Assembly (NCBI GenBank): GCA_026989715.1
Contig: JALSIU010000087.1
Location: 1-25,571 of the forward strand
Direction of reading: 5' to 3'
Length of the DNA: 25,571 nucleotides
Origin: Methylomonas sp.
GTDB lineage: Bacteria; Pseudomonadota; Gammaproteobacteria; Methylococcales; Methylomonadaceae
In this document: piece by piece, positions 8,099-15,623 of the stretch
How the letters are laid out: the number at the start of each line of letters is the position of its first letter
Numbering within the stretch: the stretch's first letter is position 1
Notes under the pieces: generated by a model
The model's database searches: none
What the model saw: the letters and a program-made list of their open reading frames with translations, nothing else
What the model was told of the DNA's origin: nothing
Program-made: the position numbers and the translations under genes

Positions 8099-8117
8099 TA
8101 TAGGAATAATTCCCGTT
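8099..8117. promoter_or_regulatory. Candidate operator, copy A (mxaF/regulator intergenic)
   Basis: TATAGGAATAATTCCCGTT; its core GGAATAATTCC is an odd-length palindrome. With copy B (8135-8153) it forms a 19-base inverted repeat matching in 15 positions, mismatched only in the central four. Related sites lie before mxaD and the PepSY gene. Confidence 0.65.
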
Positions 8118-8134
8118 AACAACAAATGCCCATA

Positions 8135-8153
8135 AACGGGAAAAGCTCCTATA
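8135..8153. promoter_or_regulatory. Candidate operator, copy B (inverted relative to copy A)
   Basis: The minus strand reads TATAGGAGCTTTTCCCGTT, sharing TATAGGA and TTCCCGTT with copy A. It lies nearer to the divergent response regulator gene, so the pair could control both mxaF and the regulator. Confidence 0.6.
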
Positions 8154-8209
8154 TCATTTAAGAATAGAGTTGTTCATGATGAGCACCTTTTATTTACTTT
8201 GAATGCATT

Positions 8210-8869
8210 ATGACCAAAATCAGCGTATTACTGGTAGACGACCACGCTGTCGTGAGGGCAGGCTATAAATCATATTTATCCCTATCAGAAAAAATAGGGA
8301 CTATTTATGAAGCAGATTGCGGTGAAACAGCATGCCAAACGTATGCACAGCATGCCGCTGATGTAGTTGTGATGGATTTATCCATGCCGGGCATGGGCGG
8401 ACTGGAGTGCATTCGCCGACTGATTGCGCGTTATCCGCAATGCAAAATTCTAGTGTTTAGCATTCACAATGAATTGATTTATGCCACCCGCGCCATCAAA
8501 TCCGGTGCAAAAGGCTATATCAATAAAACCAGCATTCCGGAAACACTGATTACCGCCGTTTGCGCCATTGCCCAAGGCAGCACTTATATAGATGCCGGCA
8601 TGGCGCAACAACTTGCCGTGAATATGATTACAGAGCAAGATGATGAATATAAAATCCAACAACTCTCGCCGCGCGAATTTGACGTGTTTTGCTTATTGGC
8701 AAATGGATACAGCTCCCGTGAAGCCGCAGAAAAATTACACCTTAGCTATAAAACCATTTGCAATCACAGCACCGCCATTAAAGAGAAATTAGCCGTTAAA
8801 ACCATCGCAGAATTTACGCTGATGGCAACACGACAAGGATTGATACAGGCGGATAAAATAGCCAACTAG
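8210..8869 (+). CDS. NarL/LuxR-family response regulator, divergent from mxaF (MxaB/MoxX-like)
   Basis: The 219-residue protein has a CheY-like receiver (residues 1-120) with the acidic pair D10-D11, phosphoacceptor D56 in VVVMDLSMPG and Lys in GAKGYINK. A C-terminal LuxR helix-turn-helix follows (LSPREFDVFCLLANGYSSREAAEKL...SYKTICNH). All receiver residues are intact. No kinase is adjacent; the nearest is the HisKA_3 kinase at 11162-12466, whose own partner regulator is a close relative. Response regulators named MxaB or MoxX activate methanol dehydrogenase genes in other methylotrophs, and its place opposite mxaF suggests the same. The ribosome site is weak. Its end overlaps the convergent beta-propeller gene by four bases. 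The exact orthologue name cannot be assigned from motifs. Confidence 0.9.
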   Translation: MTKISVLLVDDHAVVRAGYKSYLSLSEKIGTIYEADCGETACQTYAQHAADVVVMDLSMPGMGGLECIRRLIARYPQCKILVFSIHNELIYATRAIKSGAKGYINKTSIPETLITAVCAIAQGSTYIDAGMAQQLAVNMITEQDDEYKIQQLSPREFDVFCLLANGYSSREAAEKLHLSYKTICNHSTAIKEKLAVKTIAEFTLMATRQGLIQADKIAN

Positions 8870-9822
8870 GGTACAGCGGGACAATATTGCGGCTGAGTCA
8901 CAAACTGCCCGAAAGCGCGACTGCCCTCTGCCAACTGAATGCGCTTTATTTCTTGCTCTGTCCGGCTATCAAATACACTCAAACTGGCATCAAACCAATT
9001 CAAGACCAATAAACGCTGATGCGCGACATCCACAGCAATATTTTCAGGATATGCACCAGTTTTAAAAGTATTCGTCAGTTGTTGCGTGCGCGTATCCAAA
9101 ACACTGATGCTATTGCTTAACTGATTACTGACAAAGACCTTGTGTTGGTTTTGGTCGACGGCCACACCATAAGGCATACGCCCGACCTTAACTCGTTTGA
9201 CTTCTGTCAATTGCGCTTGACTAACAATGCTCAGCGTATTGTCTTGTGCATTGGCAATGTAGGCATACTTATCATCTAATGCCAATGCAAACGGAGCTTT
9301 GCCCACAGCTATCTGTTTAATGACCTTAAACTGACGACTATCTAATACGGTAACACTATGACTTTCTCGGTTCAGCACCCATATTTGTGATTCACAAGCA
9401 TTTGTTGCGATACCGGCCGGGGATTGTCCGACAGCTATCTTTTTTATAACGCGCCCTGTCCCCGGATGCACCACGCCGACAATATGATGCTCCCAGTCAG
9501 TATAAAATAGATACTGCCCTGCAAAGACAACACCGAAAGGACTCCCCCCCACGGGAATATGCTCCAAAGGAATGAGTTTATTACTATCCATAAAACTGAG
9601 CATCCCCTGTTCAGGATAAGTAATGGCAAACCACGGCTGACGCGGATGAATGGCAATACCGGCAGGCCCTGCCAGACTTGGGATAGTCGTTGTTAGCTTC
9701 AAGTCTGAGCGGTTAAAAACACGTACGCCCTCGCCTTGTTGCTGATTAATATAAAAATAAGGGGACGCAGACACACAAGCGGCCGCCACATAAAGCAACC
9801 AGGCAAGTAATAATCGCAACAT
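8866..9822 (-). CDS. Secreted YVTN-type beta-propeller protein next to mxaD
   Basis: The 318-residue protein has a signal peptide (LLLAWLLYVAAACVSA) and about seven repeats of roughly 42 residues. The repeats have the pattern VLDSRTxxxIKxIxVGxxPxGIAV, YIANAQDNTLSIV or VFVSNQLSNSISVLDT, typical of YVTN-family propellers. No catalytic residues or haem sites are visible. The C-terminus ends with a lone cysteine (QYCPAVP), and one more lies mid-chain (NACES), so a disulfide is possible. It begins one base after the mxaD stop, so the two are co-translated. Propellers of this kind accompany PQQ-dependent alcohol oxidation genes; their role is unknown. Scaffolding or metal handling for the quinoprotein is conjecture. 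Confidence 0.85.
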   Translation of the reverse strand: MLRLLLAWLLYVAAACVSASPYFYINQQQGEGVRVFNRSDLKLTTTIPSLAGPAGIAIHPRQPWFAITYPEQGMLSFMDSNKLIPLEHIPVGGSPFGVVFAGQYLFYTDWEHHIVGVVHPGTGRVIKKIAVGQSPAGIATNACESQIWVLNRESHSVTVLDSRQFKVIKQIAVGKAPFALALDDKYAYIANAQDNTLSIVSQAQLTEVKRVKVGRMPYGVAVDQNQHKVFVSNQLSNSISVLDTRTQQLTNTFKTGAYPENIAVDVAHQRLLVLNWFDASLSVFDSRTEQEIKRIQLAEGSRAFGQFVTQPQYCPAVP

Positions 9823-9823
9823 G

Positions 9824-10345
9824 CTATTTTTCCAAAGCCTCTTTTATACCTTGCAAGCCATTTAAGATAAAATCATTCATCGCCTTGATAGCCGCCGCAT
9901 CATCAAGCTTTTTAGATGGCGAATTACCGGTATCACCGCGATAAAAACGACTTTTCCATTTCACTTTGCTTTTATCGCCTTCGGCAATCACTTGTATAGC
10001 AGTCGTATAGGAACTCACGGGAAAAACAGCCGTATTTTCAGTGTGCAGGCGGTAATTGTATTCATGGTCTGTATTGCTGAAATAATCCAGACTCTCTTTT
10101 AATTCGCCTTGCGCTAGAGTTAAAGTGCGCACACTACCTGCAACATTGCTTCTCTCGCCTTTACTCGCGATAACATCAGGATGCCAGCGGGCAATCTCAT
10201 CAAAATTTTTGATAAGCTCCCAGACTTGCGCGGGCGTTGCATTGATAAGAATACTTTTATCTGCTTTTTTAGGAGTAGGGCCATGCGCTTGCGCCCCAAA
10301 AGAAATAAGACCAAAGCATATTAAAAACAAGCGTGTTAGTTTCAT
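9824..10345 (-). CDS. mxaD: MxaD, periplasmic SRPBCC protein assisting methanol dehydrogenase
   Basis: The 173-residue precursor has its signal cut near AQA-HGPTPKK. The mature part is a START/SRPBCC fold: ILINATPAQVWELIKNFDEIARWHPDV at the front, PVSSYTTAIQV in the middle and WKSRFYRGDTGN before the C-terminal helix. This series closely matches what I recall of MxaD of Methylobacterium, where it is periplasmic and stimulates electron transfer between MDH and cytochrome cL. Here it is not in the main cluster but 1.9 kb upstream of mxaF, beyond the regulator gene and the propeller with which it forms a pair. Two candidate operator sites precede it (10396-10414 and 10418-10436). Confidence 0.85.
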   Translation of the reverse strand: MKLTRLFLICFGLISFGAQAHGPTPKKADKSILINATPAQVWELIKNFDEIARWHPDVIASKGERSNVAGSVRTLTLAQGELKESLDYFSNTDHEYNYRLHTENTAVFPVSSYTTAIQVIAEGDKSKVKWKSRFYRGDTGNSPSKKLDDAAAIKAMNDFILNGLQGIKEALEK

Positions 10346-10395
10346 ATTGAACCTGCGTATAAATTTGATATTATCAAATATAAACGCCCGCTTGT

Positions 10396-10414
10396 AATGG
10401 GAAGGGTTCCGATA
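10396..10414. promoter_or_regulatory. Candidate operator upstream of mxaD, distal copy
   Basis: The minus strand reads TATCGGAACCCTTCCCATT, matching TATNGGAANNNTTCCCNTT of the mxaF sites. It lies 23 bases (GGAA to GGAA) from the second mxaD copy, in the same orientation. Confidence 0.5.
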
Positions 10415-10417
10415 TTG

Positions 10418-10436
10418 ATACGGGAATTATTCCCTC
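10418..10436. promoter_or_regulatory. Candidate operator upstream of mxaD, second copy
   Basis: The minus strand reads GAGGGAATAATTCCCGTAT. It shares the 14-base string GGAATAATTCCCGT exactly with copy A upstream of mxaF. It sits 73-91 bases upstream of the mxaD ATG. Confidence 0.65.
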
Positions 10437-10442
10437 TTAAAA

Positions 10443-10504
10443 AACCACGTTCTAAATGCCAAGAACATAATAAGGGACTTAGGAAAGATCATGGTACAAC
10501 GTGG
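10443..10504. repeat. Inverted repeat downstream of the response regulator gene
   Basis: ACCACGTT (10443-10450) and AACGTGGT (10497-10504) are perfect complements 46 bases apart, in the gap between the regulator stop and mxaD. No T run follows. It could be a weak end structure or chance. Confidence 0.3.
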
Positions 10505-10517
10505 TGAAACCTGACAC

Positions 10518-11165
10518 CTAATGCTTCATAATGCCCAGCACAATGGCAATATGTGCTAATTCGGCAATACTGGAGACTTGTAGCTTTTTCTTAATCGTGG
10601 TGACATAGTTGGCAACGGTTTTATAACCTAAACAAAGTTCATCCGCTATTTTATGTGCGGTTAAGCCTTTCGAGAGCAAGCGAAAAACATCAAACTCCCG
10701 CGCTGAAAAGGTTTGGATAATGGCCTGATAGTCATGTTCCGGCAAATCATCGCTCACTTTACTCAACAAACCCTGCTCAATATACGTACCGCCTTGCTGA
10801 ATGCTTTGTATGGCTTCCGCCAAAATATCAGGCGCACTGTTTTTGGTAATATAGCCTTTCGCGCCGGCGTTTAAAGCACGACTGACGTAAACCTGTTCAT
10901 CATGCACACTAAACACGAGAATATTTACTTTATTATCTCGCTGTACCAATCGCCTGATGGTTTCTAAGCCACCAATGCCGGGCATGGATAAATCCAAAAC
11001 CATGACATCCGGCTGATAAGACTGATATAGCTGAATGGCTTGTTCGCCCCGCTCTGCTTCGGCAATGACTTCGATATTAGAAGATGTCGCGAGTAATAAT
11101 TTAAAGCCGGCTCTGACGACCGCATGATCATCGACCAGTAACACGCTTATTTTATTGTTTATCAT
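10518..11165 (-). CDS. NarL/LuxR response regulator paired with the HisKA_3 kinase (MoxX-like)
   Basis: The 215-residue protein has a receiver (D12-D13 acidic pair, phosphoacceptor D58 in VMVLDLSMPG, Lys in GAKGYITK) plus a C-terminal LuxR HTH (FSAREFDVFRLLSKGLTAHKIADELCLGYKTVANY). Its start overlaps the kinase stop in an ATGA arrangement, so kinase and regulator are coupled. It is strikingly similar to the regulator divergent from mxaF (shared KISVLLVDDHAVVRAG and MPGxGGLExIRRL), pointing to a duplication. Two-component pairs of this build (MoxYX in Paracoccus, AgmR/ErbR-type systems in pseudomonads) control quinoprotein alcohol dehydrogenase genes. A role in methanol regulation is the best inference. 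The sequence alone cannot separate this from other NarL-type systems. Confidence 0.9.
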   Translation of the reverse strand: MINNKISVLLVDDHAVVRAGFKLLLATSSNIEVIAEAERGEQAIQLYQSYQPDVMVLDLSMPGIGGLETIRRLVQRDNKVNILVFSVHDEQVYVSRALNAGAKGYITKNSAPDILAEAIQSIQQGGTYIEQGLLSKVSDDLPEHDYQAIIQTFSAREFDVFRLLSKGLTAHKIADELCLGYKTVANYVTTIKKKLQVSSIAELAHIAIVLGIMKH

Positions 11166-12466
11166 AGGGGAATATGTGCCTGCACTTGCATACCTTGGTT
11201 GATTTGGGCGTGTATCGTCAACTGACCGCCCAATAATTTAATTCTTTCTTCCATGCCTAATAGCCCAAACCCCGGCGCCAAATGCTCCAAATCACAACCT
11301 TGGCCATCATCGGTAATGGATAAGACTAATTGTTTAGTTTCAGGCTGGATTTGCAGGCTAATATCGACTTGGCTGGCATTGGCATGGCGCACAATATTGG
11401 TTAAACTTTCTTGAATAACGCGAAAAACCTGTATCACAATCGTACGCTCTACATGATCTACGGCATCATCATAATGCAAAATAAAACGGGTTGATGCGCT
11501 TCTAAGCTCCCAGTGATGCAGTAAGTCTTCCAGCGTTGCTTTCAGCCCCAGTTCAGTTAAGATTAAAGGGTGTAATTGCTTCATCATGGAGCGCACCACC
11601 GTCATTAAGTGATCACAAATTTCAACCACAGAACCCATAATTTTGGGCGTATCGGCTTTTTGATGCGTCGCCGTGACCGCCATGACTTTAATCGCCGTTA
11701 GTGACTGGCCAAATTCATCATGTAATTCTTGCGATAATCGTTGCCTTTCTTCTTCTTGAATTTCTAATGAATGCTGTGTTAACGCTCTATTTTGCTTTTC
11801 TGTGCTATCTAATACATGCGTCATATGATTGATTGCCGTAGCAATATCATTATATTCCCGGGTGGAAAAATCAGGCAATTTTTTCTGATAATCCCCCGTT
11901 TCAATGCCTTTAAGGTGTTCTACAATCGTTTTAATATCCTGCAAGGTTTTATCAAAAACAAAATGAATCGCCAAAAATGTGAGTAAGACCAATAATAATA
12001 GGGTGGTAAAAAAAGCAATGCTCTCCTCCCAGGCTTCGATAATTTCATCCATGGGATTGGCCTGAATAATAAGCACAAATGTTTTATGGCGGCCGACCTC
12101 AATCGGGTATTCTACTTGTGGATATTCACTGACCACTAAATCAATAAACCACTGGGGCGGTGCATCCGCTGGCGCGTTCTGTGGTGACGGCTGAGAAATA
12201 TGCACCATATCCCCGGTAGCTGTTTTTATCTGTATATTTAAGTGCCTTGTTTGCTCTAAATGGCTTAAACGAAACATCCAATCCGTTTGCGGTGTTTTAT
12301 GAGTGCCAATCCCTATCTTAATCAATTGCAATGCTAATTTAATCGAGGAATCGACTTCTTGGCTGACTGATTGGCGGGCTTGCCAAATACCAATAGAGCC
12401 GCCTAAAATGAGAATACACAGTGAAATCAATAAAATCCTAATACTGATTTGGTAACGCAAACTCAT
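11162..12466 (-). CDS. Membrane sensor histidine kinase, HisKA_3 type (MoxY-like)
   Basis: The 434-residue protein has a TM helix at 9-29, a periplasmic sensor of about 120 residues and a second TM at 150-171. A HAMP linker (about 172-225) is followed by a HisKA_3 box EEERQRLSQELHDEFGQSL with phosphorylated His249. The HATPase_c domain has ITDDGQG and GFGLLGMEER, the NarX/DegS-type signature. It pairs with the overlapping regulator downstream. The sensor domain carries no recognised ligand motif; methanol, formaldehyde or a redox signal are possible. The ATG at 12466 has the ribosome site AAGGAG, embedded in a string that resembles the candidate operator. The gene is divergent from the PQQ-associated beta-propeller gene. 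Confidence 0.92.
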   Translation of the reverse strand: MSLRYQISIRILLISLCILILGGSIGIWQARQSVSQEVDSSIKLALQLIKIGIGTHKTPQTDWMFRLSHLEQTRHLNIQIKTATGDMVHISQPSPQNAPADAPPQWFIDLVVSEYPQVEYPIEVGRHKTFVLIIQANPMDEIIEAWEESIAFFTTLLLLVLLTFLAIHFVFDKTLQDIKTIVEHLKGIETGDYQKKLPDFSTREYNDIATAINHMTHVLDSTEKQNRALTQHSLEIQEEERQRLSQELHDEFGQSLTAIKVMAVTATHQKADTPKIMGSVVEICDHLMTVVRSMMKQLHPLILTELGLKATLEDLLHHWELRSASTRFILHYDDAVDHVERTIVIQVFRVIQESLTNIVRHANASQVDISLQIQPETKQLVLSITDDGQGCDLEHLAPGFGLLGMEERIKLLGGQLTIHAQINQGMQVQAHIPL

Positions 12467-12483
12467 TAGGAAAATCTCCTTAT
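12465..12483. promoter_or_regulatory. Weak operator-like string over the kinase ribosome site
   Basis: The minus strand reads ATAAGGAGATTTTCCTAAT, sharing AGGAGNTTTTCC with operator copy B. It contains the Shine-Dalgarno sequence, so the likeness may be coincidental. Confidence 0.25.
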
Positions 12484-12561
12484 TTTATAGCCTAGCACCC
12501 AGAACACACTGAAAAATGCTATCTTAAAAAGTTGCATTATAACGATTGTATGGGATAAATC

Positions 12562-13515
12562 ATGAAGCACTTTTTTACCACCGTCTTATTATTGATGAGC
12601 TGCCAGATTGGCGCAGAAACAATCTATATTACACTGGAAAAGGATAATGCCTTAGCAGTTGTTGATCCGATTGCCGGAAAATTACTTAAAACAATCGCCA
12701 TTGGCCAACGCCCTCGCGGCATTGTCTTAAGCAAAAACAAACAGCAACTTTATATCGCCAGTAGTGATGATGATATTATTCAGATTATTGATATTGCAAC
12801 GTTAAAACCGGTGGGAACATTTCCCTCAGGCGAAGACCCGGAAACATTTGCCCTGAACCCTAGCGGCAACCGGCTTTATGTCTCCAATGAAGATGACAGT
12901 TTAGTCACCGTGATTGATACGCAACAAGCAAAAGCCATTAAAACCATACCGGTAGGCGTAGAGCCGGAAGCGGTTACCGTCAGTCCGGATGGAAAATGGG
13001 TGGTCAGTGCATCAGAGGCCACCAATATGGTGCATTGGATTGATCAAAAAACCTTAACGGTCGTTGATAATACCTTGGTCGATCCACGCCCAAGAGGCTT
13101 AAGTTTTAGTGCAGATAGCCGGCAACTATGGGTAAGCTCAGAAATGGGTGGCACAGTCAGCGTATTCGATGTCGCTAGCCGCCGCGCCATTAAAACCATT
13201 CGTTTTAATATTCCGGGGGTCGGTTCCGAAAAAATCCAGCCGGTGGGTGTGATTGTAGATAAGCAAAACCAATGGGCATTGGTTGCCTTAGGGCCTGCTA
13301 ATCGTGTGGCGTTAATTAATGCACAAACCCTGGCAGTGGAAAAATATTTTCTGGTTGGCCAACGTGTCTGGAACCTTGCTTTTTCCCCCAACCAAAAACG
13401 CGTCTATACCAGCAACGGGGTCAGTAATGACCTTTCCATTATCGACCTAGAGGCGATGAAAGTGACCAAATCAATTGCAGTGGGTCGCTACCCGTGGGGG
13501 CTGGTGGTCAAATAA
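12562..13515 (+). CDS. PQQ-dependent catabolism-associated beta-propeller protein
   Basis: The 317-residue protein has a signal peptide (FFTTVLLLMSCQIGA) and seven YVTN repeats. Features such as VSSEMGGTVSVFDV, PGVGSEKIQPVGV, ALGPANRVALINAQT, FLVGQRVWNLAF and TSNGVSNDLSIIDL match the protein family defined by its co-occurrence with PQQ-dependent alcohol dehydrogenases (TIGR03866, from memory). The final stretch VTKSIAVGRYPWGLVVK is a near-complete family C-terminus. It acts in the periplasm and its function is unknown. It is divergently transcribed from the sensor kinase. In pseudomonads the same family lies beside regulators and transporters of ethanol oxidation, so the block here looks like a shared PQQ alcohol-oxidation module. 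GGGA upstream of the ATG serves as ribosome site. Confidence 0.9.
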   Translation: MKHFFTTVLLLMSCQIGAETIYITLEKDNALAVVDPIAGKLLKTIAIGQRPRGIVLSKNKQQLYIASSDDDIIQIIDIATLKPVGTFPSGEDPETFALNPSGNRLYVSNEDDSLVTVIDTQQAKAIKTIPVGVEPEAVTVSPDGKWVVSASEATNMVHWIDQKTLTVVDNTLVDPRPRGLSFSADSRQLWVSSEMGGTVSVFDVASRRAIKTIRFNIPGVGSEKIQPVGVIVDKQNQWALVALGPANRVALINAQTLAVEKYFLVGQRVWNLAFSPNQKRVYTSNGVSNDLSIIDLEAMKVTKSIAVGRYPWGLVVK

Positions 13516-13546
13516 TACAACAAAGATATTTTAAGACAGAAGAAGA

Positions 13547-13580
13547 AATCACTAGGCTGGTATTGAAAAGCCTAGTGATT
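13547..13580. terminator. Convergent hairpin between the propeller and PepSY genes
   Basis: A perfect 12-bp stem (AATCACTAGGCT, 13547-13558, with 13569-13580) closes a 10-base loop midway between two converging genes. On the minus strand it is followed by a T/C-rich run, so it can end the PepSY transcript and probably also the plus-strand transcript. Confidence 0.65.
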
Positions 13581-13592
13581 CAAATAGCAAAA

Positions 13593-14114
13593 CTAGCGTC
13601 TTTCGTCAGCCTCTTCGCCAATTTCCCATTGTTCAACCGATACTTCGATAATTTTTCCGGTTGTCGCATCAACCTCTACTTTGGTTTCGACACCTTTGCG
13701 ATTAACAATATCAAACTCATAACTCGCCGCGCCATCTTCTTCAATTTCATACTCGACTTCTTCAATCACACCTGGGTATGCTTTCAGTGCGATTGTTTTG
13801 GCATCTTCTTCGGTTACTTTCATTTTGCGTTTAAACGCGGCACTATTGACAGACTCAATTTCTGATTCAGTTTCTAAAATTTTGCCGCTTTTTGCATCAC
13901 ACATAAACTCCCATTCAAAGCCATTTGCATCTTGCAACTCAAGCTCATAAACCGTCTTACCGGCTGTTTTGAGTTTTTCCAACTTGATTAACTCGCCGGT
14001 TTTTTGTTTTTGAATGGCGGCTATACATTTATCTAGGCCTTGATTGCTTGCTTGCGCATTAAATGCTGCACTGGCCGCTAAAACACAAGCTGCACTAAAA
14101 ACTATTTTATTCAT
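13593..14114 (-). CDS. Secreted acidic protein with two PepSY domains
   Basis: The 173-residue precursor has a signal peptide (AACVLAASAAFNAQA). Two PepSY-like units follow: residues about 27-85 (LDKCIAAIQKQKTGELIKLEK...GFEWEFMCDAKSGKILETE) and about 98-165 (VTEEDAKTIALKAYPGVIEEVEYE...VEVDATTGKIIEVS). The mature protein is rich in Glu and Asp and carries no metal or haem motif. PepSY domains are thought to bind or inhibit partner proteins in the periplasm. A candidate operator lies upstream at 14155-14173, like the one before mxaF and mxaD, which ties it to the methanol block. The regulator gene upstream on the same strand ends 81 bases before its start. Confidence 0.85.
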   Translation of the reverse strand: MNKIVFSAACVLAASAAFNAQASNQGLDKCIAAIQKQKTGELIKLEKLKTAGKTVYELELQDANGFEWEFMCDAKSGKILETESEIESVNSAAFKRKMKVTEEDAKTIALKAYPGVIEEVEYEIEEDGAASYEFDIVNRKGVETKVEVDATTGKIIEVSVEQWEIGEEADERR

Positions 14115-14154
14115 AATCAGATTCCAAAAAGTAAAATTTAAAGGATTATTTAAA

Positions 14155-14173
14155 AATCAGGAAAAATTCCTAT
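14155..14173. promoter_or_regulatory. Candidate operator upstream of the PepSY gene
   Basis: The minus strand reads ATAGGAATTTTTCCTGATT, resembling copy A before mxaF (ATAGGAATNNTTCC shared). A second TTCCC half lies close by (GGGAATT at about 14179-14185). Confidence 0.5.
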
Positions 14174-14195
14174 TTTTTGGGAATTGTAGCGTTTT

Positions 14196-14798
14196 CTAAT
14201 TGACAAGTCCATGCTTTTTTGCAAGCGCATAAAACTGTGCTTGCGTCTTTAAATTTAGCTTTTTTCTCACTTGCGTCTGGCAATTAAAAGCTGTTTTTGT
14301 ACTCAGCAATAAGATCTCAGCTATCTCAGCAATAGAGTATCCTTCGGCTAACATACAAAACACATCATACTCACGGGCAGTTAAAGTTTTGAAGGGTAAT
14401 AATATTTTTTTAATATGGCGCAATGCTAAAATCTGCACCCATTCAGTATCTAAATAAAGCTGATGCGTGGCTATAGTCTGCAAACAATCTTGCAATATTT
14501 GCTCGCTCACCTGCCTTAATATACCCGATGCACCTAATTGCAAATACAAAAGTGCTTGCGGCACATCCTCTGCCCCGATCACCAACCATTTAATAGTCTG
14601 TTTTTTCTGTTGTATAAATTGCGCGTATTGCGTAATCAGGGTTTGCCCCAATTGCGCATCAAAAAAAACAACATCCAGCTTGGTATTATTATCAAACTGA
14701 CATTCAAATTTTGCGGGAGCATACACCATAATATCCTGCAAGCCTCTAAATAACTTGCGATAAAGCTCCGGTGCTGAGGAAACAATGACAATATGCAT
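14196..14798 (-). CDS. LuxR-type regulator with a degenerate receiver domain
   Basis: The open frame begins at 14924, but the receiver-like fold starts at the ATG at 14798 (MHIVIVSS), giving 200 residues; the SD there is weak. The C-terminal HTH (LTAREYDVFCMLAEGYSIAEIAEILLLSTKTAFN) is close to those of the two regulators at 8210-8869 and 10518-11165. The receiver has Ser7-Ser8 where relatives have Asp-Asp, and Ser91 replaces the conserved Lys (GASGI instead of GAKGY). Only Asp47 remains (VVFFDAQL). It is therefore unlikely to be phosphorylated in the normal way and may be a pseudo-receiver regulator responding to a ligand, a partner or amount alone. It lies upstream of the PepSY gene on the same strand. 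Confidence 0.85.
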   Translation of the reverse strand: MHIVIVSSAPELYRKLFRGLQDIMVYAPAKFECQFDNNTKLDVVFFDAQLGQTLITQYAQFIQQKKQTIKWLVIGAEDVPQALLYLQLGASGILRQVSEQILQDCLQTIATHQLYLDTEWVQILALRHIKKILLPFKTLTAREYDVFCMLAEGYSIAEIAEILLLSTKTAFNCQTQVRKKLNLKTQAQFYALAKKHGLVN

Positions 14799-15018
14799 AA
14801 TTCTTAATATAAGGGGGCAAGCAGTCAGCCTTATTGGAACACACTCCACATACAACGTAAGGCTGGGTCTAGCTAAATTGAAAATGGCAATAGTATAGCG
14901 TTCCGCACCACAACTAAACAGCACTTAAAATCAGCAACCTATTCTTTGAATAGGGAACTATCTTGCTCGTGATAATACCGCGCAAACTGCAAGGCTCATA
15001 ATAATATCCCCTACCATT

Positions 15019-15530
15019 AACCTGAATTCGGGATAAGGGATTACAGCAAAGGCAACAAATCCTCTCTTTTTAGATTAAGAGCTGGCTTTTTTCTTGATAT
15101 GAATAAGCGACCAAGCAGGCAGCCGCATTGATCATATAATTGGTGAGTGATCTATACCGAGAGTTCTTTAACTGGAAAATATTTTTCAATTGGTCGTTAA
15201 TGGTTTCAATAATGCTACGCTTTCCCAATAAAATAGCATCAAAAGCCATCATCACCCTAGGCTTCATGTCTTTTTCTAAGGATTGTAATCAGTTCAACAC
15301 CATCGGTCGCTAAAAGCTCGGTCAGTTTTTAGAAATATATCCTCGATCATCGATATGCAATGTGAATTCGTAAACCAACCTGCAGAGGATTTACCATGCT
15401 CAGCAACCCCTTTGAATGTCTTATGTCGTGGAATGCGTAGTTTTTACAAACACGGAGCGACATTAATTCAATGAAACGGTTATAACTGGGATAAATGTCC
15501 TGTGCACTGGCGCACAGGCAACTTAGAAAA
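15019..15530 (-). pseudogene. Remnant of an IS982-family transposase
   Basis: The frame 15070-15267 encodes KRSIIETINDQLKNIFQLKNS and, further on, VAYSYQE near its C-terminus, the strongly conserved end of IS982-family DDE transposases. Upstream on the minus strand other frames give PSYNRFIELM (about 15460-15492) and KTFKGVAEHGKSS (about 15380-15420), also IS982-like, but broken by frameshifts, stops and deletions. CCTGAATTCGGGATAA near 15021 may be one end of the element. The N-terminal third and the other end are not recognisable. It is inactive. Confidence 0.8.
15499..15518. repeat. Small hairpin beside the IS remnant
   Basis: CCTGTGC (15499-15505) and GCACAGG (15512-15518) form a perfect 7-bp stem with a 6-base loop. 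It lies inside or at the edge of the eroded transposase; no function is evident. Confidence 0.35.
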
Positions 15531-15623
15531 GCAATTGGTTGGCTGTTAGTCTATTTGTTCACTAGTTTAGGAAGCCTCTAGCAGTAAAAATTATCAAGCG
15601 TGTTCCCCCCTGCTTTACAAACT

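Noticed and set aside
13044..13391. Minus-strand frame of 115 codons opposite the PQQ-linked propeller gene
   Set aside because: It is an antisense shadow; the plus frame has a signal peptide and full family pattern.
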